A stretch of DNA of 18,904 bases from DATFJZ01 sp046482845 (GCA_046482845.1 JAWOEJ010000124.1:1-18904); one strand, 5' to 3'; counted from the first letter of the stretch, positions 7,150 to 15,135 are shown. The notes: a model not told the origin generated them from the letters alone. Translations and numbers: made by a program.

Positions 7150-8403
7150 TTATGCCTGTTTCTTGGACGGCTCAAAAAGCAGAATGGGTTTTTCCTTCTT
7201 TAAAACAACTTCTTCGCCGATAACACATTCCCTGATATTCTCTATGGATGGAATCTCATACATGATGTCCAGCATGGTTTCCTCAACAATGGCTCTAAGC
7301 CCTCTGGCGCCTGACTGGCGCTTTACCCCTTCCTTTGCCATGGCAGCCAGGGCCTCCTCGGTAAATCTCAGATTTATCCCCTCATATTCAAATAAACGCT
7401 GGTACTGCTTAACAAGGGCGTTTTTGGGCTGGGTAAGGATTTTTATCAATGACTCTTCATTGAGCTCCCCCAGGGTGGCAAGCACGGGAAGTCTGCCAAG
7501 AAACTCAGGAATAAGGCCGAACTGGATCAGATCCTCGGGCTTTAATTGTTCAAGAAGCTCACCGATCTTCTTGTCCCCTTTTTTCTTGAGTTCTGCGCCA
7601 AATCCCATGGATTTGTTTGTGATTCTGCGTTCAACCACCTTTTCAAGGCCTGTAAAAGTGCCGCCGCAGATGAACAAAATGTTGGAGGTATCCACCTTGA
7701 CAAAGTCCTGCTGGGGATGTTTTCTGCCTCCCTTGGGGGGGATGCTTGCCGTGGTGCCTTCAATGATCTTCAACAAGGCCTGCTGAACCCCCTCTCCTGA
7801 GACATCCCGGGTGATGGAGGGGTTGTCTCCCCTTTGGGAGATTTTATCAATTTCATCAATATATATGATGCCTTTCTGAGCCTTTTCAATGTCATAATCG
7901 GCATTCTGAACCAGAGACAGAACGATATTTTCAACATCTTCACCCACGTAGCCGGCTTCGGTCAGGGTGGTGGCATCGGCCAGGGTAAAGGGTACATCGA
8001 GGAATCTGGCAAGGGTCTGGGCAAGAAGGGTTTTGCCGCATCCGGTGGGCCCGATGAGCATTACATTGCTTTTCTGGATTTCCACCTCATCATTTTTTGG
8101 ATTTGCTGTAAGGCGTTTATAATGGTTGTACACAGCAACAGAAAGTATTTTCTTGGCCTTTTCCTGTTCAACCACATAAGTGTCCAGAACTTCTTTTATT
8201 TGTCTCGGGGTAAGAAACTTTTCCCCGTCTTCACCTGCTTCCATGTTTTCTTTTTCTTCATCTGCAATGATTTCTTCGCACAGGCCTACGCATTCATTGC
8301 AGATATACACACTGGGTCCTGCAATCAGCTTTTTTACCTCTTTCTGGTTCTTGCCGCAGAATGAACAGAAAAACTGATCGTTATCCTCATCTTTTTTGGA
8401 CAT
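7150..8403 (-). CDS. clpX: ClpX, ATP-binding unfoldase subunit of ClpXP
   Basis: A 417-residue Hsp100 unfoldase that feeds substrates into ClpP. The N-terminal zinc domain has C13-x2-C16 and C35-x2-C38. The AAA+ core shows Walker A GPTGCGKT (118-125), Walker B IIYIDEIDK with D183-E184, and the sensor-2 arginine in SGARGLRAI. The ClpP-contacting loop appears as MGF within NKSMGFGAEL, equivalent to the usual IGF. The frame is open to 8511, but the true start is the ATG at 8401-8403, since AAGGAG lies eight bases upstream and the zinc domain begins there. The clpP stop TAA is one base away from this ATG, pointing to translational coupling. Confidence 0.97.
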   Translation of the reverse strand: MSKKDEDNDQFFCSFCGKNQKEVKKLIAGPSVYICNECVGLCEEIIADEEKENMEAGEDGEKFLTPRQIKEVLDTYVVEQEKAKKILSVAVYNHYKRLTANPKNDEVEIQKSNVMLIGPTGCGKTLLAQTLARFLDVPFTLADATTLTEAGYVGEDVENIVLSLVQNADYDIEKAQKGIIYIDEIDKISQRGDNPSITRDVSGEGVQQALLKIIEGTTASIPPKGGRKHPQQDFVKVDTSNILFICGGTFTGLEKVVERRITNKSMGFGAELKKKGDKKIGELLEQLKPEDLIQFGLIPEFLGRLPVLATLGELNEESLIKILTQPKNALVKQYQRLFEYEGINLRFTEEALAAMAKEGVKRQSGARGLRAIVEETMLDIMYEIPSIENIRECVIGEEVVLKKEKPILLFEPSKKQA

Positions 8404-8404
8404 G

Positions 8405-9022
8405 TTACGTCTCCTTTTGAGGCTCTTTTCCTTCCAGTTCCTTTCTATTGGCAACCACTTGGTCAACAATGCCGTATTCTCTGGCCTCAGCACCTGACAT
8501 AAAAAAATCACGGTCTGTGTCTTTGGCGATTTTTTCGATGTCCTGACCGGTGTGGTAAGATAAAATCTGGTTTAAAGCGTCCTTCATTCTTAGTATTTCC
8601 GTGGCTTGAATCTTGATATCCGAGGCCTGTCCCTGGGCTCCGCCTAAGGGCTGGTGGATCATGATTCTTGAATTGGGCAGAGAATAGCGTTTTCCCGCGG
8701 CTCCTGATGTAAGCAGCAGAGCGCCCATACTGGCTGCCTGGCCGACGCATACGGTGACAATATCCGGTTTTACATACTGCATGGTATCATAGATAGCCAT
8801 GCCGGATGATACCATGCCGCCGGGTGAGTTGATATAAAAATTAATATCCTTTTCAGGGTCTTCGGATTCTAGAAACAGAAGCTGAGCCACAATCAGGTTG
8901 GCCACCTCCTCATTCACCGCAGAACCAAGAAATATGATTCTGTCTTTTAAAAGCCTAGAAAAAATATCATAGGCACGTTCGCCCCTGTTGCTCTGTTCAA
9001 CAACCATTGGAACTAAAGGCAA
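8405..9022 (-). CDS. clpP: ClpP, ATP-dependent Clp protease proteolytic subunit
   Basis: A 205-residue serine peptidase that forms the tetradecameric chamber of ClpXP. The catalytic triad is complete: S98 in GQAASMGA, H123 in MIHQPLGG and D172 in TDRDFFM. The N-terminal stretch LVPMVVEQSNRGERAYDI matches the family. The start codon is TTG at 9020-9022 (MPLVPMVVEQ), with AAGGAG six bases upstream; the ATG five codons later lacks a well-placed ribosome binding site. It lies 39 bp after tig and one base before clpX in one operon. Confidence 0.97.
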   Translation of the reverse strand: MPLVPMVVEQSNRGERAYDIFSRLLKDRIIFLGSAVNEEVANLIVAQLLFLESEDPEKDINFYINSPGGMVSSGMAIYDTMQYVKPDIVTVCVGQAASMGALLLTSGAAGKRYSLPNSRIMIHQPLGGAQGQASDIKIQATEILRMKDALNQILSYHTGQDIEKIAKDTDRDFFMSGAEAREYGIVDQVVANRKELEGKEPQKET

Positions 9023-9061
9023 GGTTTTCTCCTTATTTTTTATGTCAATGGATAAAAAAAA

Positions 9062-10441
9062 TCACTGGGATTCTTCCCGGTCTTCCTGTTTTTCCGTCTC
9101 TGTTTCAGATTCTGCTGTTTCTTTGCTTTCTGTGTCGTCCAGGCCCGGTTCAACTTCTTCTATATCTGCATTCTCTATTATAATTCCTACAGCCTTTTTT
9201 TCAAGCTGTATGTGCTTAAAATATTCAAACTGGTTTTTATCCATGTTAAAGAAGTTTTTAACGGCATCCACTTTTGCGCCCATGTTTTTTGCCATTTCTT
9301 CAAAACTGCTTTCAAGTTCCTCGTCTGTGAGTTCCAGGTTTTCCTGTTCAATGATTTTTCCCATGAGCAGATGTCTTTTGGCCTGTTTTTCTGCGACATC
9401 ACGGTATTGGGATTTTAACATATCCCTGCTTAGTCCGACTTCCTCCAGGGATGTGTTGTTCTGACTGTAGGACTGCTCAGCTTCATTTACAATATTTTCC
9501 AGCTCGAGATCAATCATTGCTTCAGGGGCTTCAAAAGGGTGTCTTTCAAGAAGGGTGGTAAAAATCTGTTCGCTTAATTCCTGGTGAACCCTTCTTTTAT
9601 TGCCTGTTGTCAGGGTGTCATTGATTTCTTTTTTTACCTGATCCAGTGTTTCATACTTGTTGCCAAGTTCCTGGGCAAGGTTATCATCAGCAGGGGGCAG
9701 GACCTCCTCCTGGATTTCTTTTAAGAAAACCTTGTATACAATTGTTTTGCCAGCCAGGTTTTCGTCCGGGTCGTTCTCGCTGTAACTAACCTCTACCTCC
9801 AGTTCTTTCTGGGGGATAACGCCAATGAGTTTTTCGGAAAAAGCCTGGGGCAGGGTGCTTCCGCCAATGGCCATGACATAGTTTTCAACCTTCGGGGTCT
9901 GGCTTAAGGGCTGACCGTCCACAAAGCCTTCGTAGTCAATCAGAACAAAGTCATTTTCCTTTACAGGCCGTTCTTCCTTAACTGTTTCCTTTTTGGCCAG
10001 GGTTTTTCTGACCATGTGGATCTGGCTGTCGATTTGATTTTCAGAAACCGTGTACAAGTTTTTTTTCAGTGACAGACCCTTGAAGTCAATATCTTCAATT
10101 TCAGGTTTAATGTCTATTTCTATATCAAAGGCATAGGAAGTTTCAGGGTTTAATTCCGGCGGGTCTATTTTGGGGCTGCCGACCACCTTAAATGCCTGCT
10201 CCTCAAGGACTTCAGAGAAGGCGTCCTGAATCAGGCGGGGAGCAATATCTGCGTGAACATCTCGGGAAAATTTTGCCTCAAGAATTTTTCGGGGCGTTTT
10301 TCCCTTTCTAAACCCCTTTATGCTGGCTGTTTTTTTTAATTCATTATAGGCTTTGTTCAGCTCTTTTTTGATATCCTCATTTGGAATTTCAAAGTGGAGA
10401 ATTTTTTTGACCGAATTTTTATCTTCAATGTTTACCTGCAT
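9062..10441 (-). CDS. tig: Trigger factor, ribosome-associated chaperone and peptidyl-prolyl isomerase
   Basis: A 459-residue protein with the three trigger-factor parts. The N-terminal ribosome-docking domain carries the signature GFRKGKTP at 43-50. A central FKBP-type prolyl isomerase domain follows at about 160-250 (starting near the ENDFVLIDYEGFVDG stretch). The long helical C-terminal domain makes the substrate cradle. The last 30 residues are strongly acidic (many Glu), longer than usual. It binds ribosomes at the exit tunnel and receives nascent chains. The start is an ATG after a purine-rich leader (GGAAGGGAACGAG); it is the first gene of the tig-clpP-clpX-lon cluster. Confidence 0.96.
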   Translation of the reverse strand: MQVNIEDKNSVKKILHFEIPNEDIKKELNKAYNELKKTASIKGFRKGKTPRKILEAKFSRDVHADIAPRLIQDAFSEVLEEQAFKVVGSPKIDPPELNPETSYAFDIEIDIKPEIEDIDFKGLSLKKNLYTVSENQIDSQIHMVRKTLAKKETVKEERPVKENDFVLIDYEGFVDGQPLSQTPKVENYVMAIGGSTLPQAFSEKLIGVIPQKELEVEVSYSENDPDENLAGKTIVYKVFLKEIQEEVLPPADDNLAQELGNKYETLDQVKKEINDTLTTGNKRRVHQELSEQIFTTLLERHPFEAPEAMIDLELENIVNEAEQSYSQNNTSLEEVGLSRDMLKSQYRDVAEKQAKRHLLMGKIIEQENLELTDEELESSFEEMAKNMGAKVDAVKNFFNMDKNQFEYFKHIQLEKKAVGIIIENADIEEVEPGLDDTESKETAESETETEKQEDREESQ

Positions 10442-10469
10442 TCTTTCTCGTTCCCTTCCTTAATTAATA

Positions 10470-10508
10470 AAAAAAGCTTTTAAGCTCAGATTCCTTTGCC
10501 GGGAATCT
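10470..10508 (-). promoter_or_regulatory. Hairpins in the tig leader, possible attenuator
   Basis: On the minus strand, AGATTCC (10508-10502) pairs with GGAATCT (10494-10488) around a 7-nt loop. Right after it AGCTT-AA-AAGCT is followed by a T-rich run of seven and then ATTAATT. The second hairpin with its T-run resembles a weak terminator lying only about 30 nt before the tig start, so it may act as an attenuator in the leader. The stems are short, so this is tentative. Confidence 0.35.
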
Positions 10509-10625
10509 TCTGCCCGTTAAGCCTCCTTTGATGGTCTGCTGTTTGTTGTTTAAATACGGCTATTTGTCTTGCAAAAATAGTTTATCTGTCCATCCCATTG
10601 GGTATATGCCAAGCTAAAGTATATT

Positions 10626-10654
10626 AAATTAAGCCAGATAAGGACATGTGTCAA
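10626..10654 (-). promoter_or_regulatory. Candidate promoter of tig-clpP-clpX-lon
   Basis: On the minus strand, consensus TTGACA (10654-10649), a 17-bp spacer and TAATTT (10631-10626, three of six matches). It predicts a leader of roughly 180 nt. The good -35 box and spacing support it, but the -10 box is poor. Confidence 0.4.
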
Positions 10655-10747
10655 GAAAATTGAAAAAAGATTTTAATAAACCCGCCCCTGATGTGCCAAA
10701 AAAAGGCTTGCAAAACAGAGGCACTAGTGATAGAAGAGCAAAATGTA

Positions 10748-10827
<80 letters not shown>

Positions 10828-10869
10828 CCATCCCCAGGAAAGCAGAAACTCCAGGAACAGATCAAATAA

Positions 10870-11268
10870 ATGGTTTTTTTTACTGCCATCCTTATAACAG
10901 CCATTCTTTACTATTTGCAGGCGGACGGACTTATCTATGTGTTGGCAGTTGCCCTTGTTGCTGAACTGACCAATCTCTTTCTCGGCCATTTGATTGCCAA
11001 AACCGTTGAAAAAAAGATCAAAACCAAATCCAATGCCGTTGTTAACAGGTATAAAAAAGAGGCGGGAAACGCTGAATCCAGAATTGAGGAACTTGTAAAG
11101 ACTCAGAATCAATATGCTGCTGCTGCCTATGAGGCAAAGTCCAAAATCAAAAAAAAGGATCAGCAGATTGCGGTGCTGAAAGGCAAACTGGATGAGATGG
11201 AAAAAAGGGTGAACCGGTATGAAAATCTTCCCTCCGGGTCTCCTAAAAGAGATGACCATTTTTTATAA
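10870..11268 (+). CDS. Small membrane protein with a coiled-coil tail, function unknown
   Basis: 132 residues; not recognised. Two hydrophobic segments at about 2-17 and 21-43 are followed by a long, highly charged helix (44-120) rich in Lys, Glu, Ala and Gln with a heptad-like pattern, probably a cytoplasmic coiled coil. The C terminus is basic and proline/serine containing (PSGSPKRDD). AGGAA lies about 12 bases before the ATG, a weak and rather distant site. The gene begins 42 bp after tRNA-Pro with no terminator between, so it may share the tRNA's transcript. Its last 26 bases overlap the end of the convergent small gene on the other strand. Codon use resembles the neighbours. Confidence 0.7.
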   Translation: MVFFTAILITAILYYLQADGLIYVLAVALVAELTNLFLGHLIAKTVEKKIKTKSNAVVNRYKKEAGNAESRIEELVKTQNQYAAAAYEAKSKIKKKDQQIAVLKGKLDEMEKRVNRYENLPSGSPKRDDHFL

Positions 11269-11521
11269 TGACAATCCTGATTCTCTTGTAAATATCATGC
11301 GTAACCAGGATCTGGTAGTTTTTTTTCAGAACCGGTCCTGTTTTTTTTTTACCCCTTCGGCCGGCCCTGCCGGATCCGATGCGCAGCATTCTTTTTCCCG
11401 GTTCAGGTATCTGAGCAGGGGAGGTAAAGTCTGTGATGATCTCCAGAATATCTGTTGTATAAACCAGCGCCTGAAATTTTTTGTAAAAATAATCTGTGTC
11501 TGAAAAAACAATTTTTTCCAT
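11243..11521 (-). CDS. Small basic protein, function unknown
   Basis: 92 residues; not recognised. The ATG directly abuts the TAA of the lipoprotein gene, and AAGAGA lies just upstream inside that gene's end, so translation is probably coupled. The N-terminal half looks like a mixed alpha/beta segment (DYFYKKFQALVYTTDILEII), the middle is rich in Arg, Gly and Lys, and the C-terminal half alternates hydrophobic and basic residues. There is no signal peptide. The frame continues from the lipoprotein without a gap and its codons resemble those of neighbours, but without homology evidence it could be a chance frame. Confidence 0.5.
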   Translation of the reverse strand: MEKIVFSDTDYFYKKFQALVYTTDILEIITDFTSPAQIPEPGKRMLRIGSGRAGRRGKKKTGPVLKKNYQILVTHDIYKRIRIVIIKNGHLF

Positions 11522-11881
11522 TTAGTCTCTTTTGATTCTGATGTTGATGATTTTTCCGTTTTTGTCCAGGTATGCCGTTCCCCTGGCAATGGTTCGACCG
11601 GAAGATACGGCTGTGATTGTTACCTCTTCTTCAAAAACAAGGTCCCTTTCACGTTCTTTTTTTGGAGAGGCTGTTCCATATGAAGAAGAAGGCTTTTCCC
11701 GTTCATTGCGGTTATCCTGATTCTCAGCCCTGGACATCCTGGCCCTGTTTCTTTCCGCCACCAGTTTTCCCACGCCGCTGTAGTCACCGTTTTCGCCTTT
11801 ATCACAACCGGTGAAGGCAAATACAGCCAGCAGAAAAACAAGGCAAGCGCTGTATTTTTTTGTTTTTGAAACATGTTTCAT
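11522..11881 (-). CDS. Putative lipoprotein
   Basis: 119 residues. A basic N terminus (MKHVSKTKK) and hydrophobic core lead to the lipobox AFTGC with the lipidated Cys at 26, so the product is predicted to be processed by signal peptidase II and anchored in a membrane. A charged, Arg/Glu/Asn-rich linker (about 40-80) follows, then a C-terminal domain with VTITAVSSGRTIARGTAYLD, probably a small beta structure. AAGGGGG sits five bases before the ATG. It follows the STAS gene by 51 bp and is likely in the same operon. The Asp after the Cys would favour inner-membrane retention by the E. coli rule, whose validity here is unknown. Confidence 0.75.
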   Translation of the reverse strand: MKHVSKTKKYSACLVFLLAVFAFTGCDKGENGDYSGVGKLVAERNRARMSRAENQDNRNEREKPSSSYGTASPKKERERDLVFEEEVTITAVSSGRTIARGTAYLDKNGKIINIRIKRD

Positions 11882-11932
11882 GATACCCCCTTTATGCCTG
11901 TTTTCAGGGTATCCTGCCTTTCACTCTACCCA

Positions 11933-12238
11933 TCAGGCTGCTTCAACAATAAACCGTCTGTTCAGCCGCATTGTGCTGAAAAGGCCGAAAATATCCTTGA
12001 TAACATTGATTACTTTCAGGCTTTGTCCTTTCCTGTTGAGGGTGTTATGGGTGGCAATGATAACACCGATACCTACAGAATCAACCATTTCCACACCGGC
12101 AAGATCAATTACCAGCTCGCCGTCATGGGCATTGATTGCAGACAAAAGGTCCTTTTTGAATTCCCCTGCCATGGAAGCAACAATATCAACACCTGGCCTT
12201 ATTATGGTCTGGTTCCCATTTCTGATAATTTCACTCAT
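11933..12238 (-). CDS. STAS-domain anti-sigma factor antagonist
   Basis: A 101-residue single STAS domain of the SpoIIAA/RsbV kind. The conserved phosphorylation-site segment is MVDSVGIGVI with S54 as the likely target of an anti-sigma factor kinase. Strand and helix order fits the family: I-R-N-G-N at the start, ELVIDLAGVEMVDS, then GQSLKVINV and a final helix. In known systems the unphosphorylated form binds the kinase and frees a sigma factor or controls an output protein. No kinase, phosphatase or sigma gene is next to it, so its partner is unknown. A GGAG lies six to ten bases before the ATG. It heads a small cluster with the lipoprotein and the basic protein. Confidence 0.88.
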   Translation of the reverse strand: MSEIIRNGNQTIIRPGVDIVASMAGEFKKDLLSAINAHDGELVIDLAGVEMVDSVGIGVIIATHNTLNRKGQSLKVINVIKDIFGLFSTMRLNRRFIVEAA

Positions 12239-12271
12239 AAGGATCTCCTGGATGCATATATATTAATTTTT

Positions 12272-12283
12272 TTTGCATGCAAA
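12272..12283. promoter_or_regulatory. 12-bp palindrome upstream of the STAS gene
   Basis: TTTGCATGCAAA is perfectly self-complementary and overlaps a possible minus-strand -35 box (TTGCAT 12282-12277, 16-bp spacer, TATATG 12260-12255). It could be an operator. The predicted start would leave a very short leader, so the promoter reading is weak. Confidence 0.3.
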
Positions 12284-12344
12284 TTTGTATGGACAGATCT
12301 ATAATATGTTTTTAACAGAACCTGCGCTGTGATTCAAGCTATTT

Positions 12345-13451
12345 TTACTCCTGAGCCCGGTTCAGGCCAATCACAGGTCTGCCGTTGAAATCAAGGATAA
12401 CGCATCTGATGGTCAGTTGATTTCCTGAAAATCTGTCCGCGGATTCAATGATTTTTTTTTCAATATGGGAGATCACAGCCGGGTGGCAGGGATGGATCAG
12501 CCCAAAGGCCTGGCGTGCAGTATTGGCATCCCGGATTTTACAGGCAAGGTCTTTGTCCTGTGTAATCGAGTGCGCCCACCTGGAAAGCCTTTCCAGTGTG
12601 AGCGCTGACTTTGCAGCATGGGTATGGGGAAAGCCCATGGCCATTTTAACGGCTTTGCCGAAAAACATGGTCAAAGTAACACAACAAATCCCTTTTTCAG
12701 CCACAGCGCTGTCAAGGGAATCCTTGAAAAAATCACCAGTCTGAATAAAACCTTCTTTAATTATATCGGGGAACAAGGCCATGGCAAAGCGTTCACTGCG
12801 CCTTCCCGTTGTAAAGACAAGGGTGTCTGCACCCATGGCACGGGCAACGGAAATATTGGCTTTAATCGAGGCAATATAGGCATCATGGGACATGGGGGTT
12901 ACAATCCCGGTGGTTCCAAGGATGGAGATACCCCCGGTAATGCCAAGTCGTTTGTTGAGTGTCTTTTGGGCCAGGGCTTCTCCTTCGGGCACAAAGATCT
13001 CAACTTCAATGAATGTGTCAGTGCCCAGGCCGTGGCTGATCAGAACCTCTAAAAGAGATTCTTTGATCATTTTTATGGGTCCCGGATTCACAGCCGGGTG
13101 TCCCGGCGGAACTTCCAGTCCGGGTTTTGTTACAATTCCCACGCCTTTGCCCCCGGTGATTTTTACTTCAAATTCCCGGGCTGACGTCTTAAGGGACAGG
13201 ATGACACCGATTTCTGCCCTGTGGGTGATATCCGGATCATCCCCTGCATCCTTGATAACACGGCATTCTGCCTGACAAGCTGATATTTTTTTGATTTTGT
13301 AAATATCAATATCTCTGTGTTCTCCTGTGAGAAACCGTATTCCTGTTTTTTGGGGGGCTTTGCCGGAAACCAGGAACATAAGGGAAGCTTTGGCAGCAGC
13401 TGCAGCTGCCGCACCAGTGGTAAACCCTTTTTTTAATGTGGAGGATGTCAT
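12345..13451 (-). CDS. cbiD: Cobalt-precorrin-5B (C1)-methyltransferase
   Basis: 368 residues, usual length. CbiD methylates C-1 of cobalt-precorrin-5B with S-adenosylmethionine in the cobalt-early (anaerobic) B12 pathway. The family's Ala-rich N terminus GFTTGAAAAAAAKA is at 9-22. Further marks are GGKGVGIVTKPGLEVPPGHPAVNPGP around 100-125, GITGGISILGTTGIVTPMS around 185-205 and TTGRRSE in the nucleotide-side loop. The start ATG overlaps the cbiA stop as ATGA (13448-13451), a coupling arrangement. It is the last gene of cbiC-cbiA-cbiD. CbiD is specific to the cobalt-early route. Confidence 0.95.
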   Translation of the reverse strand: MTSSTLKKGFTTGAAAAAAAKASLMFLVSGKAPQKTGIRFLTGEHRDIDIYKIKKISACQAECRVIKDAGDDPDITHRAEIGVILSLKTSAREFEVKITGGKGVGIVTKPGLEVPPGHPAVNPGPIKMIKESLLEVLISHGLGTDTFIEVEIFVPEGEALAQKTLNKRLGITGGISILGTTGIVTPMSHDAYIASIKANISVARAMGADTLVFTTGRRSERFAMALFPDIIKEGFIQTGDFFKDSLDSAVAEKGICCVTLTMFFGKAVKMAMGFPHTHAAKSALTLERLSRWAHSITQDKDLACKIRDANTARQAFGLIHPCHPAVISHIEKKIIESADRFSGNQLTIRCVILDFNGRPVIGLNRAQE

Positions 13452-15088
13452 GGTTGTGTATTATTTTCTGTAAACACAGCTTTTTTTCTGTTTTTAAAGG
13501 CTTTTGCCCTTTTGACAAATTGTCTGCCGGTTTCTGCCATGCTTCCGAAATGGATGTGAAGATAACTGCCCAGGGTGTTGAATCGTTCATACCCCTTGAC
13601 CTGGACAGTCTGCCCGTTTCTTTGGGTGGTGAGATAGACATTGCTGATGTTCTGGTCCCCAGGGCTGTGTTTTTCCACAGTGTCAGGTTTTCCCGGAGGA
13701 TTGTGATTTCCCGAAAGATTGTCTGTTTCAGGAGAAGTTTGTTTTTCAAGGGGATTGGGGTTTTCAGAGGAGAAGTGTTTTGTGCTGTGCAGTTTTTTCG
13801 ATCCGGCTGCATCGGCCTGGTCAGCCATGTTTTCGAGAAAGGAGTAGTGAAATTCATGGCCCCGTATCACATCATTTTTTCTGCCGATAATGGTATCTTT
13901 TGTCAGGGTGATCTCTCTGTAGCCAAGGGTTCTTCTTTTTTTGGACATTTTAACTGAATAGGGAAAGCAGCCTGCCATGGGAAATTTCTGTTTTTCTTCC
14001 ATGTCTGTAATATCTCTGCACAGCAGCATAAAACCGCCGCATTCCCCGTAAATCGGCATGCCGGCATCACTGCAGGTTTTTATCTCTTTAAGAAGGGAGG
14101 TGTGACCTGAAATCTGCCTGGCAAAAAGTTCCGGATATCCGCCCCCCAGATAAATACCATGGATGTTTTCAGGAAGACCCGTGTCTTCAAGGGGGGAAAA
14201 AAACACGATATCTGCCCCGTTTTTTTTCAGGCAGTCGATATTGTCCTGGTAGTAGAAGCAGAAGGCCTTGTCCCGGGCCACAGCAATAACCGGAGATCCA
14301 GCATGGCAGGGTAATGGCCTGAAAGATCTGGATGGCGCAGCACTGCACTGGATATACGGCATTGTCTGTGTGTCGCCAGCTGTTTTGACAGGATCAGCCT
14401 TTGGGATATGGGCAAGGTCGTGTACCATATCTTTGATCCGGGTATGACGGTCAATCATGGAGACCAGTTCGGCGGTTGAACCGGGGGAAAGGAAAAATTC
14501 ATCGGGCATGACAAGGCCCAGATGTCTGGAGGGAAGCTTGATCTTTTCATTACGGGGTAAACATCCAAGGGGCTTTATGGTGCAGGTGTCAAGAACTGCC
14601 TCTTTAAGGTATTGGTAATGGGTGTCACTGCCTGTTTTATTGAAAATGACCCCGGCAAAGCTGAGATCCCTGTCAAAGTTCTGAAATCCCTGTACCACAG
14701 CAGCGGCGCTTCTTGCCATTGACCGGGCATTTACCACCAGGACTACGGGAAGCCCCAGCCATTTGGCCATTTCAGCAGTTGATCCGGCCTCAGACTGCCC
14801 GCTGTACCCGTCAAAGAGCCCCATCACCCCTTCAACAACAGCAATATCAGCCTGGTCTGTTCCTGCGGCAAAAACCTGCTGGTTGTACTCCCTGGACAGC
14901 ATCCAGGAGTCCAGGTTTCTGCTGACGCTTCCGGTGAGGGTACTATGATGGCCCGGGTCTATGAAATCCGGTCCGATTTTAAAGGGGGCAACCCTGTATC
15001 CCAGGGCGGTCAGATAGGCCATGATCCCCAGGGATACAGTGGTTTTTCCGCTGTTGCTGCCGGTTCCCGCAATTACAAACCCTTTAAT
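13448..15088 (-). CDS. cbiA: Cobyrinate a,c-diamide synthase, probable ATT start and hydrophilic insertion
   Basis: CbiA/CobB amidates the a and c side chains of cobyrinic acid with glutamine and ATP. The N-terminal P-loop GTGSNSGKTT and the FKIGPDFIDPGHH motif form the synthetase part. The C-terminal class I glutaminase part has the nucleophile in PIYGECGGFMLL (C350) and a His in SYLHIHFGS. The first ATG in frame (15020-15022) lies downstream of the P-loop, and no ATG, GTG or TTG exists upstream in the frame; the only near-cognates there are CTG and ATT. I place the start at ATT 15086-15088, where AAGGAG lies nine bases upstream and the residues (IKGFVIAGTGS) fit the family. That gives 546 residues, longer than the usual 450-470. 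The excess is a Pro/Asn/Ser/Lys-rich insertion at about 420-482 between RGHEFHYS and the last strand, plus a basic tail. An assembly error at the start cannot be excluded. Confidence 0.88.
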   Translation of the reverse strand: MKGFVIAGTGSNSGKTTVSLGIMAYLTALGYRVAPFKIGPDFIDPGHHSTLTGSVSRNLDSWMLSREYNQQVFAAGTDQADIAVVEGVMGLFDGYSGQSEAGSTAEMAKWLGLPVVLVVNARSMARSAAAVVQGFQNFDRDLSFAGVIFNKTGSDTHYQYLKEAVLDTCTIKPLGCLPRNEKIKLPSRHLGLVMPDEFFLSPGSTAELVSMIDRHTRIKDMVHDLAHIPKADPVKTAGDTQTMPYIQCSAAPSRSFRPLPCHAGSPVIAVARDKAFCFYYQDNIDCLKKNGADIVFFSPLEDTGLPENIHGIYLGGGYPELFARQISGHTSLLKEIKTCSDAGMPIYGECGGFMLLCRDITDMEEKQKFPMAGCFPYSVKMSKKRRTLGYREITLTKDTIIGRKNDVIRGHEFHYSFLENMADQADAAGSKKLHSTKHFSSENPNPLEKQTSPETDNLSGNHNPPGKPDTVEKHSPGDQNISNVYLTTQRNGQTVQVKGYERFNTLGSYLHIHFGSMAETGRQFVKRAKAFKNRKKAVFTENNTQP

Positions 15089-15103
15089 GGTTTTTTTCTC
15101 CTT

Positions 15104-15135
15104 GTCTGTGTTCTTCAGCGTCTGTGTTCTTCAGC
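15104..15135. repeat. Perfect 16-bp tandem duplication at the cbiC-cbiA junction
   Basis: GTCTGTGTTCTTCAGC occurs twice head to tail (15104-15119 and 15120-15135), with no mismatch. It spans the cbiC stop codon (15115-15117) and ends just before the cbiA ribosome binding site. Because 16 is not a multiple of 3, it shifts the cbiC frame and brings in the present stop codon. Confidence 0.95.

Noticed and set aside
7163..7786. 207-codon plus-strand frame inside clpX
   Set aside because: Shadow of ClpX coding sequence; composition is low-complexity Ser/Phe/Pro.
11219..11503. 94-codon plus-strand frame overlapping the coiled-coil gene end
   Set aside because: Its start lies inside the preceding gene without a ribosome binding site, and the translation looks like the reverse of the minus-strand small gene.
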